Part shown: positions 49,427-59,557 of the stretch, one piece after another
How the letters are laid out: each line of letters opens with the position of its first letter
Numbering within the stretch: position 1 is the stretch's first letter
Assembly (NCBI GenBank): GCA_028532985.1
Contig: JANCIK010000009.1
Coordinates: 3,100,001-3,164,000 of the forward strand
Length of the DNA: 64,000 nucleotides
Direction: 5' to 3'
Origin: Stropharia rugosoannulata
Lineage: Eukaryota > Basidiomycota > Agaricomycetes > Agaricales > Strophariaceae
Notes under the pieces: generated by a model
What the model saw: the letters and a program-made list of their open reading frames with translations, nothing else
Database searches by the model: none
What the model was told of the DNA's origin: nothing
Made by a program: the position numbers and the translations under genes

Positions 49427-51514
49427 CTAGGTACTCGACAACGGTTCATCGCGCATAATTTGGGTGAAGAACTGAGCAGCAGCTTGACCGTAGGCCAAGT
49501 TGCCGTACTACAGAGAGTAATGAATAATAGTTTTTTAAACTGCTGATAGTATAGGCAACAACTTACCTTATAAGCTGGAACTTCGTGTCCTGCGCCATAT
49601 ATCCTGACATATGAAAACAGACCAGCATTCTTATAGATACCCGCCTCTTCACCTGCTACTTTGAAAGTTTTAAACTTCTGGCGTTTGAACAAGGGACTCC
49701 AAATGGTATCCAGAGCATCAACCTATTCAGTAGTTAGCCACTACACAAACAACGTTAAAAATAGTAGGTTCGAACCATTGCTTCGACTCCGTTATAGTTC
49801 AGTATGTAGTCCTATACATAAATGTATAGTTAAATGCCATTCGAACTATAGCCCGTGAGGTACGTACCACTTGACCGTCGTATATAATAGTTCTGATCTA
49901 TTGGAAGGTCTGAGTAAATATCAAAAGGGAAGAAAAAAAGAGCAAGCTTACTCCAGAGTTGATCACAAACTCTAAATCAGGAGCAGAGTTTCTCATCCAG
50001 TCTCCTGCAGCAGATTATAAATTTACGTCGCAGACAGAAGCTCGAAGCTCACCAGTCATTGAGAAGTTCCTATACACTGCGTTGCTGGATTGAGTCCAGG
50101 TCACCTCTCCTCCGATTTGAGACGCTACAGCATTTAAGAAGGTTGCAATTTCCGGTGGGTAAGGATCCGGGTTTTGTGTTAGAACGTAGTAAACATCCCA
50201 GTTCCCTGCAAGTGGGGACAGAATTTTGTTATTGCAGAAATTCTGGGCGGAAGAGCAGACAGCATTTGTTCCATTAGGACCATTGCAAGCTATGATCTTA
50301 GGAGAGATTTGAGGAAGTAAACGGCTTACTAGAACTATGTGCACATACCATATCCCTGCATCCCGTTACGGGAGTTGTCCAAGAAATATTCGCGGCATCG
50401 ATTACGTCCTGGGTAACTAGCGGATGATACGGGTTCGATCCAGCATAAGTTATGTATCCAGGATATTGGATGAGAGGATTCTATAGAATTGTAAATGTTT
50501 GTAAGCGAAAGACTTACAGTAGGATACTATGTCGATATTTAGCACTTACCGTAAGACCATCTCCAATTCCTAGAACCTGTAGATTGAGTGGTATACCGTG
50601 AATCTGTCGACTTAATATGGCTTCATTCTGATTAAGGAAATATCTAGGTCAATTCATTAGTATGAAATCACAATGACCCAATGACCACTAGTAAAGTTCA
50701 CATACGCTGCAAAGGTCGGGCCATAATGTCCGCCATAGCTGGATAATATTGAACATGTTAAAGTGCGTAGACATATATCTGGCTCATGACTCACGATTCC
50801 GTCCAAAGGCCGAGTTTGTTAAACCGCAGATGAGCGAACCTCGGGTCCGATAGGAATATTTGCAAAAACGTCCACACATCAGCAGCGGCCTCTTGTGACG
50901 TCCCAACTTTTAAGTCTCCGTGCGAGAAACCTACACCGACGGGTTGATCGATGTACAAAACATTTGCTTCGTTGTTCCATGAATAAGGATTCAAAGTGAC
51001 AGAAGTGCTGTCATTGGTGATACGGCAGGGACCGTGCTCCTGCAAGAGGCCTATCATACTTGAGCTTCCCGGCTAGAATGATCATGATAAATGATGTTAT
51101 AGTGAAAGAAAATGATCATGATTTACCCCTCCATTGAACCAGAGAACGAGTGGAGCTGTTTCTGGGTTCTTGCGGGAGTTAAAATACCAGAACCAAAGGC
51201 TTTCAGTGGCGGTAAGGTCTCCATAACCTGATGCCTGGTACACATGAGGCGTTGTTTCTTGGGGGCAATAATCAATCGAGCTGTTATATCAAAAAAAAAA
51301 TTAATGACATACCACATACACCTGAGTTCTCTACAACTCGCAATTTCCCTGGAGTCGTCTCGACGTTGTTGACCTTGGGCACTTGGAAGAATTGGGCAAA
51401 ATCAGAGTCCGGACCAGGGACGCCTCCGATGACGCCGTCTACGACAGGAATCTGCTGAGAGTATACCCGCAAACATGGTATCAAGAGGAGAAGAGCCAAT
51501 GAGATTAACCCCAT
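49427..51514 (-). CDS. Secreted serine carboxypeptidase (S10), copy 1
   Basis: Serine carboxypeptidase that removes C-terminal residues, secreted or vacuolar. The start at 51514 gives a signal peptide (MGLISLALLLLIPCLRVYSQ). After KLRVVENSGVC and ETTPHVYQASGYGDL come WFWYFNSRKNPETAPLVLW and NGG/PGSSSMIGLLQEHGPC (oxyanion and Asn-Gly-Gly-Pro region), then YIDQPVGVGFS. The catalytic Ser is in WTES-YGGHYGPTFA across an intron. The catalytic Asp region reads IIYDG-QV-DYILNYNG, and the catalytic His is in GAGHEVPAYK. The stop is at 49427. About ten short introns. A head-to-tail paralogue begins 800 bp downstream on the map (52318-54472). It differs there by Gln-Val where copy 2 has Asp-Ala just before the catalytic Asp. 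The ATG is chosen because the frame upstream offers only a TTG. Confidence 0.9.
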
Positions 51515-52317
51515 GGTGGAGAAGTTGCAACCTTGAGCTGGATACGCCAAATGAAATCTCGAATTGAAAAGCCTTTATACGTCTGGCGTTCTTTTTTTAG
51601 GTTTTGCATAACATTCTTCACAATCATACGGGCCGTTTATCTGGATATTCCGTCTTCTATGCCGCGAGCTGAAGAATTGGAGAAGATGATTTCCATACGT
51701 TTTTGATAAAACACGTAACTGGTAAATAATCCTCCAATATCATTTAGATAACGATGAGCGCGTTTCGGCCGATCTTGATGGGCTAGAGCCTATTAGGTGT
51801 CAGGACGTGTCAGAAGGGATTAAGGATACTCTAGTAGTCTGACGCAGTTTTCAATGACAGCATAAACACGGCATGAATATAATAATATGGTGGCGTGCAT
51901 GCGGGCTCTATAGAATCGGTTAGGTTGTGAAGCGCGACACACTGTTGATTATTCGGTACTTGTGTAAAGCCCATGATATTTGCGCTCTGTATACTCGAGC
52001 AACTGCGTACTTTTCTGCTGCACGTTTTAAGCCATAGATCACGTCATACGAAAGTTTGATCGTTGTTTATCGGGTCAAATGACTTTTATCTCTGCACTAC
52101 CTCATGACTTGCGATGAAGAAGACTCTGCGAATTCCTTCAACCATCAGCAGACCATTTTACTGTATTCGTTGTACATCATGTAGTGAGACTGACCAATAC
52201 GGCGAACGTTATCAACGCTCATCTTAATTTTCAATCACTGGTAGATGAATGTGAATCCAAGAATACGCAATAATAAACTGCATTCTTATGGCCTGTCTAC
52301 ATCCGCAGACGAAGTTT
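51515..52317. other. Spacer between the carboxypeptidase genes
   Basis: About 800 bp containing the promoter of copy 1 (left) and the 3' flank of copy 2 (right). No open frame has coding character. I see nothing repeated between this spacer and the region upstream of copy 2, so the duplication unit seems limited to the genes. Confidence 0.45.
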
Positions 52318-54472
52318 CTACGTCGAAAACAAAGACTGGTTGGACATAATCTGCTCAAACATCTGTGACGCGGCCTGGCCCACGGCCAACGTTCCGAACT
52401 GTTCGGGAAGTAAATGAGCACGAGACACACGAATTCCGTTAATTGAGTTCATTACTTTGTATGCAGGAACTTCGTGACCGGCACCAAAAATACGGACGTA
52501 TGAGAACGTCCCAGCATTCTTGAACTGACCAGCTGGTTGACCGGATACTGTGAATGTTTGGAACGATTGCTGCTTGAAAACGGGCGTGAATGTTGTGTTC
52601 AGATTTGCAACCTGTAGTACCGCTATCATTAAAAAAAGTGACAATAGTCTCGTAATAGAGGTTTAGTATACCATTGCCTCTACGCCATTGAAGTTGAGAA
52701 TATAATCCTAGGAAAAATATCAGATACTATCAGATGTTGCAGGCATCGCGGTGCGTCTTACAGCGTCGCCATCATAGACGATAGTGCGAACCTAACAAGT
52801 GTTATTAGGTATAGGCCGAGTAATATACAATGATGAGAAGAATTAGACATACACCAGCGTTGATAACTTGTTCGAGGAGCGGGCGGGAATTCCTCATCCA
52901 GTCACCTAGGTATTCTTAGAAAGGCAAGTTTGTTCAATCAGTCGAATTTAGCGCACCGGTAGCAGCAAAGTTACTATAAACATTCTCGTTAGTCTCTTGC
53001 CAGGTCACCTCAGCTCCTATCTTTGACTTCAAAGAGTTGATGTAATTTGTGATGTCGGCAGGATATGGGTCTGGGTTCGCGGTAGGGACATAATAAACCT
53101 TGAATAGAACTGTTAACTCTAGAACATAAGACGAACGCGGAGATTGACTCACGTCGAAATTTCCTGCAAGCGGGGACAAAATATTGTTGTTACAGAAGCT
53201 TTGCGCCTTGGAGCAAACAGAGTTGGAGCCGCCGTTATTACACGATGTGATCTGTGAATGCTACCTAAGCGACACGAGACAGAAAATGTGGAATTAATGA
53301 CATACTTGTGCCTTGCAACCATTGTTAGATGTCCAGGATGTATTGGCCTTGTTGATGGTAGAGGTTGATACTAATGGGTGGTAGGGATTATTGCCCGCGT
53401 ATGAGATATACCCTGGGTATTGACTCAACGGGTCCTGTAGTTACCCTTAGCGTGGTTTGACAAATAAATAAAATTCGCTCATACGGTAAGGCCATCACCA
53501 ACTCCAAGAACTTTCAAGTTCAAGGGAATTCCGCTGACCGTCCCAGCGGCAATAGCGGCGTTCTGCGAGAGGAAGAAGCTGTAATAGACGTAAATTAGTG
53601 AGTTACTAGCTAGCAGAACATGGTCATTACTTACGATGCAAATGTTGGTCCATAATGACCACCGTACCTTGATTAGGTTATCAAAAACTGCGATTGAGAA
53701 GACGGACAGCACATACGACTCTGTCCAGATTGCCAGATTATTCGAACTGAATTTGGCAAAGCGAGAATCAGAAAGGAAGATTTGCATGAATGTCCATATA
53801 TCGGAAGCCGCTTCCTGCGAAGTGCCGACCTTGAGGTCGCCGTGCGAGAAGCCCACCCCGACGGGTTGGTCGATGTATAAGACATTGGCATTGTTGTTCC
53901 ATGAGAACGGATTGAGCGTTACTCCCGAGCTGTCATTTGTAATTCGACAGGGTCCGTGCTCTTGGAACAGACCTATCATACTGGAGCTTCCCGGCTGCAA
54001 CAGATCTGAATAAAGCTTACTTCGGAGCATAAAAGTTGACCTACTCCGCCATTGAACCATAAAGCTAGTGGAGCTGTATCGGGATTGTTGCGAGCTTCAA
54101 AGAACCAGAACCTGAAGCAGGTCAATATGGGCTCGAAGTGTACGGTAAGCAAATAGTGGCTACCATATGCTTTCTGTAGAGGTCAGATCTCCGTAGCCCG
54201 AGGCTTGGAAGACACCGGGCGTAGTTTCTGAGTTGACAAAATTAGATAGTTCACGAAATAAAGCACAGACACTAACCACAAACGCCTGAATTCTCCACTA
54301 CACGCAACTTGCCAGGGGTCGTGACCAACGGAAGGGCTTCTGCGCTCTTCACACTCTCGGGAGTGCCAGTTGGTACTCCTCCGAGAATCCCATTTATTAT
54401 TGGGATTTGGCCGGCAAGAGCACCACACCAGGGTAGGAGTATCGATGCTGTTAGGAGGTTATTTAGTATCAT
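52318..54472 (-). CDS. Secreted serine carboxypeptidase (S10), copy 2
   Basis: Tandem paralogue of the gene at 49427-51514. It has a signal peptide from 54472 (MILNNLLTASILLPWCGALA). After it come KLRVVENSGVCG and GSSSMIGLFQEHGPC, then YIDQPVGVGFSHGDLKVGTS. The catalytic Ser is in TES-YGGHYGPTFAS, with the Ser codon itself split by an intron. The catalytic Asp region is TIVYDGDA-DYILNFNGVEAM and the catalytic His is in GAGHEVPAYK. Intron positions agree with copy 1 (for example right after DGDA and in the Ser codon). All three triad residues are present, and the Asp loop has the usual GD-D form. Expected to act in the secretory path, outside the cell or in the vacuole, in peptide breakdown for nitrogen supply. 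Confidence 0.91.
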
Positions 54473-55902
54473 CAGAGTCTTGTAACATCGAGCAATTTCC
54501 GAAGGCTTTTAAGGCCATCCGCATAATGTTCCATTTGCTCGTTTCCACTGTTATTGAAAGGATCATCCCCGAGTTTCAATAAGAGAAGGCAGAGCTATCC
54601 ATGTGGTTCTTGGGTTCATTCCACATTGTCAGTGCAAGATAGAGTCTATTAACAGGAAACCAACGTCACAAACGCCGTTCGTCGTGGTGTGCACTTGTGG
54701 CTGATAGTGCAACCTCATGCTGGACACGAAGTTGTCTGTAGGGTAATCACAATTAAATGTATTGCGCGGGAACCTAAATGGAAACCAGTAGTCTGCCGAT
54801 AAGCCCATAAGGTCAGCACCTTTGCTTTGTAAAGCGACATGTGGATAACAAGATTTAAAAATAGAGAGATTTGAGATATCTGAGTCGCCTCTGCTTCTGT
54901 CCACAGAGGGCATAGGTCGAAGCAAGGTCGAAGGAGAGTAAATTCCAGTCTGGTAACCGCGAAGCTTAGGTCTAATCTCCAAAAATCAGTTCTGTTGAAA
55001 GCTGGTCGTTTTGACTTGGTTTGACTTCTTCAGTTCAAGGGGAGACAGGCTGAGCTGTTGCAAGTAGATCTACTAAGTAGTAGATGATGATTCCTTAGAG
55101 ACCCACGACTTCATGCATCATGATTGGCGGATTAGTATTAGTAAGCATCCGCACGTGTTTTCTGCAGGCCGCCGGCGACGTCGGACGTGCACTGCTAGGC
55201 CGAAGACCGGCTTGACTATGAGGACTACGTCCGTCGATAGACAGGCCGGGATTTCTCGCAGAGATTTGACGTGCCATCCACTTTCCCACACTTTGGGACG
55301 GATTTCGAGCCGCCCTAAAGCAAATCAGGTCACGTTACTGAGAACGGCGCGCCTGCAGCTTCGCGCTCCAGGACATAAAACAATTGAAATTGCTTACTGT
55401 GCTTTCTTTTAAGTCTAATATCATACAATGTAGCACGCTTAAAGGTTCTATTGCTACTTATATGCTCCCCGAGCAAATTCTAATGATGAAAACCATTCTA
55501 AACACTCTGCCTAACTCATTCTGGCGCATAGTAGAGCTTTATATTTTTCAAAAAAAGGGTAAAGTTGTTAATATATAAAATATATAGTAAAATACATCTT
55601 TCTGTGGCTTCAAATATACTATAAACTGGTTAAGGGAGCAAGGACGACCAAGGGCGGTCAGATCACATAAGCATAAACGTGATCTTGGACTTTAGGGCCG
55701 TTCAAAATCAGCCGTAAAGTGTGGGAAACCGGATGGCACGTCAAATCTCTGCGAGAAAGTCCGGTCCCTCTATCGAGGTTCATAGAGGGGCCGGTCATCG
55801 GTCTAGTGCACTGCGATTTGGCTGCCCCAACCGTGATCATCAAAAAGTTCTGCCAAACGTTGGCCAAACGCTGCCGTTGCTGCGCTTGATTACTACTATA
55901 TA
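54473..55902. other. Intergenic region with inverted-repeat element
   Basis: About 1.4 kb: promoter of carboxypeptidase 2 on the left and of the CCDC137-like gene on the right. The minus-strand open frame 54629-54982 is not protein-like. The main content is the inverted-repeat pair at 55185-55835, listed separately. Confidence 0.5.
55185..55835. mobile_element. Inverted-repeat (MITE-like) element
   Basis: Two arms of about 155 bp in opposite orientation: 55185-55345 and about 55668-55835. On comparable strands both read gtgcact, ag-ccga-gaccggc, cgatag, ttctcgcagagatttgacg then tgccatcc, tttcccacacttt, and ccctaaag to atcacgtt/gtcacgtt. Identity is roughly 75-80 percent by eye, with the 26-bp block through gccatcc identical. 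The spacer (about 330 bp) is AT-rich with no gene. Size and form suit a non-autonomous inverted-repeat transposon or a foldback element. I could not define target-site duplications. Confidence 0.55.
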
Positions 55903-56750
55903 ATGCCACACAAGAAGGCCAAACGTTCAACTCGCGAGAAGCTTCGCAATGAAACGTATGTTTGAAAATGTCTTTATTTTTGTTTTGTACTGGAACCCGT
56001 TTCTGCAGAGGGTCGGATTTGGCACCAGGAAAGGCTTCGTTACAAAATGAAGCAATTCCCAAATCTGCCGCTAGAATATTTGGCGCCCAAGCTATACGCG
56101 ACGAGTATAAAATGAAGAAGCGAAAGACAGAGGAAGACAGCGAGCGCAAAGCCAAACGTCAAAAGACAGACAAAAATGACAAGTCGGTCGGGCTCAGGAT
56201 CCAGCCAGGGGAGTCCATCCAGCACTTCAACAGGTGGGTCTTTCATACAGTTGGACGTGAATGAAGTTTGACAGTTTTTTTAAGACGAGTTGAAGATGAC
56301 CTACGGCCTCTTGTCAAAAATGCAGTACAAGCTTCCCGCGCAGTTGCTCGAGGCGTCGTGAAAGCAGAATATGATGCTCGTCAGGCAGCTAAAAAGAAAA
56401 AGGAGCCGGAAAACAACGCTAAGCAAGCAGATACAAAGAAGCGGAAGCCGGCAGAATCTTCACCGCCCGTTGAAACAGACAAGTTCAAGGATCGTAAAAA
56501 AGAATTTGCGAAGCTGTCTACGTCTGCCCCTAAACACCTAAACGACATTGTACAAGCTCCCCCGGAGTTGAAACCCCTTCGTCGAAGTGCTGGCCCAGCC
56601 ATAGGGAAGCGTGACGGGGTGTTGTCAATGGCACAAAAAGTCATGATGGAGCAGGAAAGAGAGAAAGCGATTGCCCGGTATCGTGAGCTGAAAGCTAGCA
56701 AAAGACAAAATGGAGACGTGGGCGACAAAGCCGACGGTAACGACGAGTAG
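55903..56750 (+). CDS. CCDC137-like basic nucleolar protein
   Basis: Small, very Lys/Arg-rich protein of about 240 residues in three exons. It begins MPHKKAKRSTREKLRNET, then DLAPGKASLQNEAIPKSAAR, a basic linker (KMKKRKTEEDSERKAKRQK) and the conserved core IQPGESIQHFNR joined to RVEDDLRPLVKN. The C-terminal half is coiled and basic and ends MAQKVMMEQEREKAIARYRE then a hydrophilic tail. This matches the layout of CCDC137 proteins (nuclear, nucleolar or chromosomal), whose core has a similar PGES...F..R.E pattern. The second intron ends in aag, which gives FNR-RVEDD; other acceptors break the frame. The upstream region carries the inverted-repeat element 70 bp away. The molecular role in fungi is unknown. 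Confidence 0.8.
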
Positions 56751-57078
56751 AGGCTTTTCTTGTAATGACATGGTTTGTCGAATACTTTCCTTTCATTATT
56801 TGAGAGATGACCATGGTCACCAGGTCCTTGCAACAGTTTATGGTAACTTCCAATCTTCTCAGCGTCGATCAGGGCTTTTTGCATGAACCCAAAGAAGCAG
56901 TTCTCACCACCCGGACTCTGAACAGCATGGGCCGGCTGGAACATTCTCAGAATTGAATGGGTGGTAAAATATCATATTCCCATCAAAACCACCTAGGGGG
57001 AGATTCCTCACTGTCCTCTTCCTATCTCTATTCCTTCAGCACGCTTTAACATCCTTCAAGCATTTCTTCCTATTATCA
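56751..57078. other. Spacer before the thiamine-diphosphate enzyme
   Basis: 328 bp between two genes on the same strand. CT-rich leader sequence (tcctcttcctatctctattcc region, 57012-57070) just before the ATG at 57079 is typical of a fungal transcription start zone. I see no gene. Confidence 0.45.
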
Positions 57079-59342
57079 ATGTCTCATCCATCTCCATTTA
57101 CCGCATCCACACTCTTCCTCCGCACGCTCTCCCGCGCAGGTATCACTCACGCATTTGTCAATTGGGGCTCAGACCATCCCGCTCTCCTCGAGGAACTGGA
57201 AAGACAGCGTGTAGAGTCAGCCACACGGGACACATCGCCTCTCGTGGTGACCTGCCCAAACGAAATGGTCGCCCTTAGCGCGGCGCAAGGTTTTGCACAA
57301 GCCTCAGGCAAGATTGCGGCCGTGATTGTTCATGTTGACGTTGGGACACAGGTATGCTTCCTTGCCTTACATACTTGATGAATTGCTAGAGCCCCAGATA
57401 ACAGGCCCTTGCTGGAGCGGTGCATAATGTCGATCGAAGTCGGACTCCTGTTTTCATATATGCGGGCGCATCTCCTTTCAGTGCAGACTCGGAGCACAAA
57501 GGCTCACGTAATGAATGGATAATGTGGATTCAAGGTACATCCCAGTGCTTAATTTTAGCTATGGGTAAAATACTAATAGTGCATAGACATACCTGATCAG
57601 ACCGCAATTGTACGTCAATATATGCGTCATACTGCCCAGATATCTTCTTCCAAGACCATCGAGAAGTCAGTGAAGCGCGCCTTGCAAATGTTAGTTAGAT
57701 CACCATCCCAAATTTCTTCCAATAAGTGATCTCATGTCTCGCTTCACCACTCAGTGCAACAAGCGTTCCGAAAGGTCCAGTCTACCTTTGGGGTCGGCGG
57801 GAAGTTATGGAAGAGGAGATTGAACCGAGCTCCGTCGATTTAGTGTCCGATATGACGCGCTGGCCATCCGTCGAACCCTCTGCCTTAACTCACAGTGGTG
57901 AGCCAAGTACTTTGAATACTCAAAAAAATTGAAATTAATGTCGAAAAATGAAGCTGCCACGCGAATTGCGACAGCCCTTCTAGGAGCATCGTCGCCTGTA
58001 ATTATCACGTCTCATATAGGGCGCTCGAAAACAGCATTTGCTTCACTCCTGTCACTTGCGAATTCTCTCGCCATACCAATCGTGAGCACGTGTCCGACAG
58101 CTGTGAACGTCCCCTTCTCGCACCCCAGCTACTCGGGAGTTACATACATGTTCGCCGGTACGCATTGGGCAGGCTTAGGTGGTGCCGATGTAGTCTTGGT
58201 AATCGAATCAGATTTGCCATGGATAGAAGGCAACGACAAGCCGAATGCTGACGCGCAGATTTTCATCGTGGACAGTGGCGATCCCCTCAAGCTGAATATC
58301 GGGTACGCCCATGTAGATGCCAATTTAATATGCTGCGCAGACTCCGAAGTCGCGGTGAGGCAGATCAGTGCATTGTTGCAAGAGAGGGGCGTACGGCCGT
58401 CTGGGGAAGACTGGGCTTTACGCGTAGGTGGAGATGATGGAGCAGAACAGCGCGTTCAAGTCCGGCGACAGAAGCTGCGGGACACCCACACTGCCCTGGT
58501 TGCACAATTGGATGAGGCTGAAAGGGCCCCGCCCTTTTTACTACCCACAGACAAATCGTTCACATTCTCCGTTCCTACCCTCATGGGTGTCCTGAGGCGC
58601 ATTGTCAATAAAGCAACGCCTTCCAGAGGAGAGAAGACACTTATTCTAAATGAATCTATTAGTAATTTCCCCGCAGTCTGGCAGCACATGCGCCCGGAGT
58701 TTCCAGGCTATATGATTACAAGTGGCGGTTCTTCTTTGGGATGGGCGCTTGGTGCTGCTGTCGGTGCATCGATTGCTGGAAGATCAATGGATGGGGGCCT
58801 GCCCTTACACGAACTTATAGTCGTGATCGTGGGCGACGGTTCCTTCATGTTCGGTGTTCCTAGCTCTGCCTACTGGATGGCGCGGAGATACGAAGCAGTA
58901 AGCCTGCATAATTGTTCGTGGTCAAATCATTTACTAACGTACGAGTAGCCCTTTCTCACAATTGTCCTAAACAACGGCGGCTGGAAGGTAAGGTTTAAAG
59001 CCCGTTTGATTGTTGCAGTTCGCTTACTTCCACGATGTGTATACGTAGTCTCCCAAACTGTCCATGCTTGGAGTCTATCCTAATGGCCATGGAAGCCTGG
59101 CACCCGGAGCACAACTTTCTGTTGGATTTGGCCCTTCTTCTCCCGATTATGCACAGATTGCTGTATCCGCGTCAGCTGGATGGGCATGGGGAGAAAGACT
59201 GGGGGGACCGACGCCGGCAGCAGATCTCAACGACGAAACAAGCCTACTGCTCAAGATGGAAAGTGTTATCTCAAAGGCCGTCCGCGTTGTGCTAGAAGAA
59301 AAACGATGTGCCATCGTTGACTGCATCCTAGAGTCTATCTAA
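57079..59342 (+). CDS. Thiamine-diphosphate enzyme (benzoylformate decarboxylase/ALS-like)
   Basis: ThDP-dependent enzyme of about 580 residues, of the family that includes acetolactate synthase and benzoylformate decarboxylase. The N-terminal PYR domain has the activating Glu in VTCPNEMVALSAAQGFA. The middle domain covers AATRIATALLGASSPVIITS to about the end of that long exon. The C-terminal PP domain has the ThDP/Mg motif VGDGSFMFGVPSS through VLNNGGW (GDG...NN) and ends GWAWGERLGG then EEKRCAIVDCILESI. About seven introns; the largest exon is 57929-58960. There is no transit peptide and no acetolactate-synthase FAD-type signature that I can point to, so it is probably not the mitochondrial valine-pathway enzyme. 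Substrate is open: a 2-oxo acid or benzoylformate-like acid. Convergent with the beta-mannosidase 215 bp away. Confidence 0.87.
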
Positions 59343-59557
59343 ATACATAAATCAGATGTGATACTAATAATCAATTACTTACGCAAGTCCTTGGTATGCT
59401 GATTCTGTTTGAGCAATGTTTAGCATATTGGATCATCGTCCTCAAAATCAAGACCCCATTCAGTTAATTAGTAATTCACTGCGCCAAAACAGGTCCTATT
59501 CAGGTCAATACATATTTTTCAATATGTTTGCAGCAGTATCTTTGGTAATGGGGCTAC

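Noticed and set aside
49767..49776. ggttcgaacc, resembling a tRNA B box
   Set aside because: It lies at an exon of carboxypeptidase copy 1, and no cloverleaf or A box is found at the right distance.
54629..54982. 117-residue minus-strand frame upstream of carboxypeptidase 2
   Set aside because: No family resemblance, no splice partners, and it sits in the expected promoter zone of the adjacent gene.
56381..56944. 187-residue minus-strand frame with hydrophobic end
   Set aside because: Reverse shadow of the Lys-rich CCDC137-like exon: Lys codons read backwards give Phe and Leu, which explains the apparent membrane segment.
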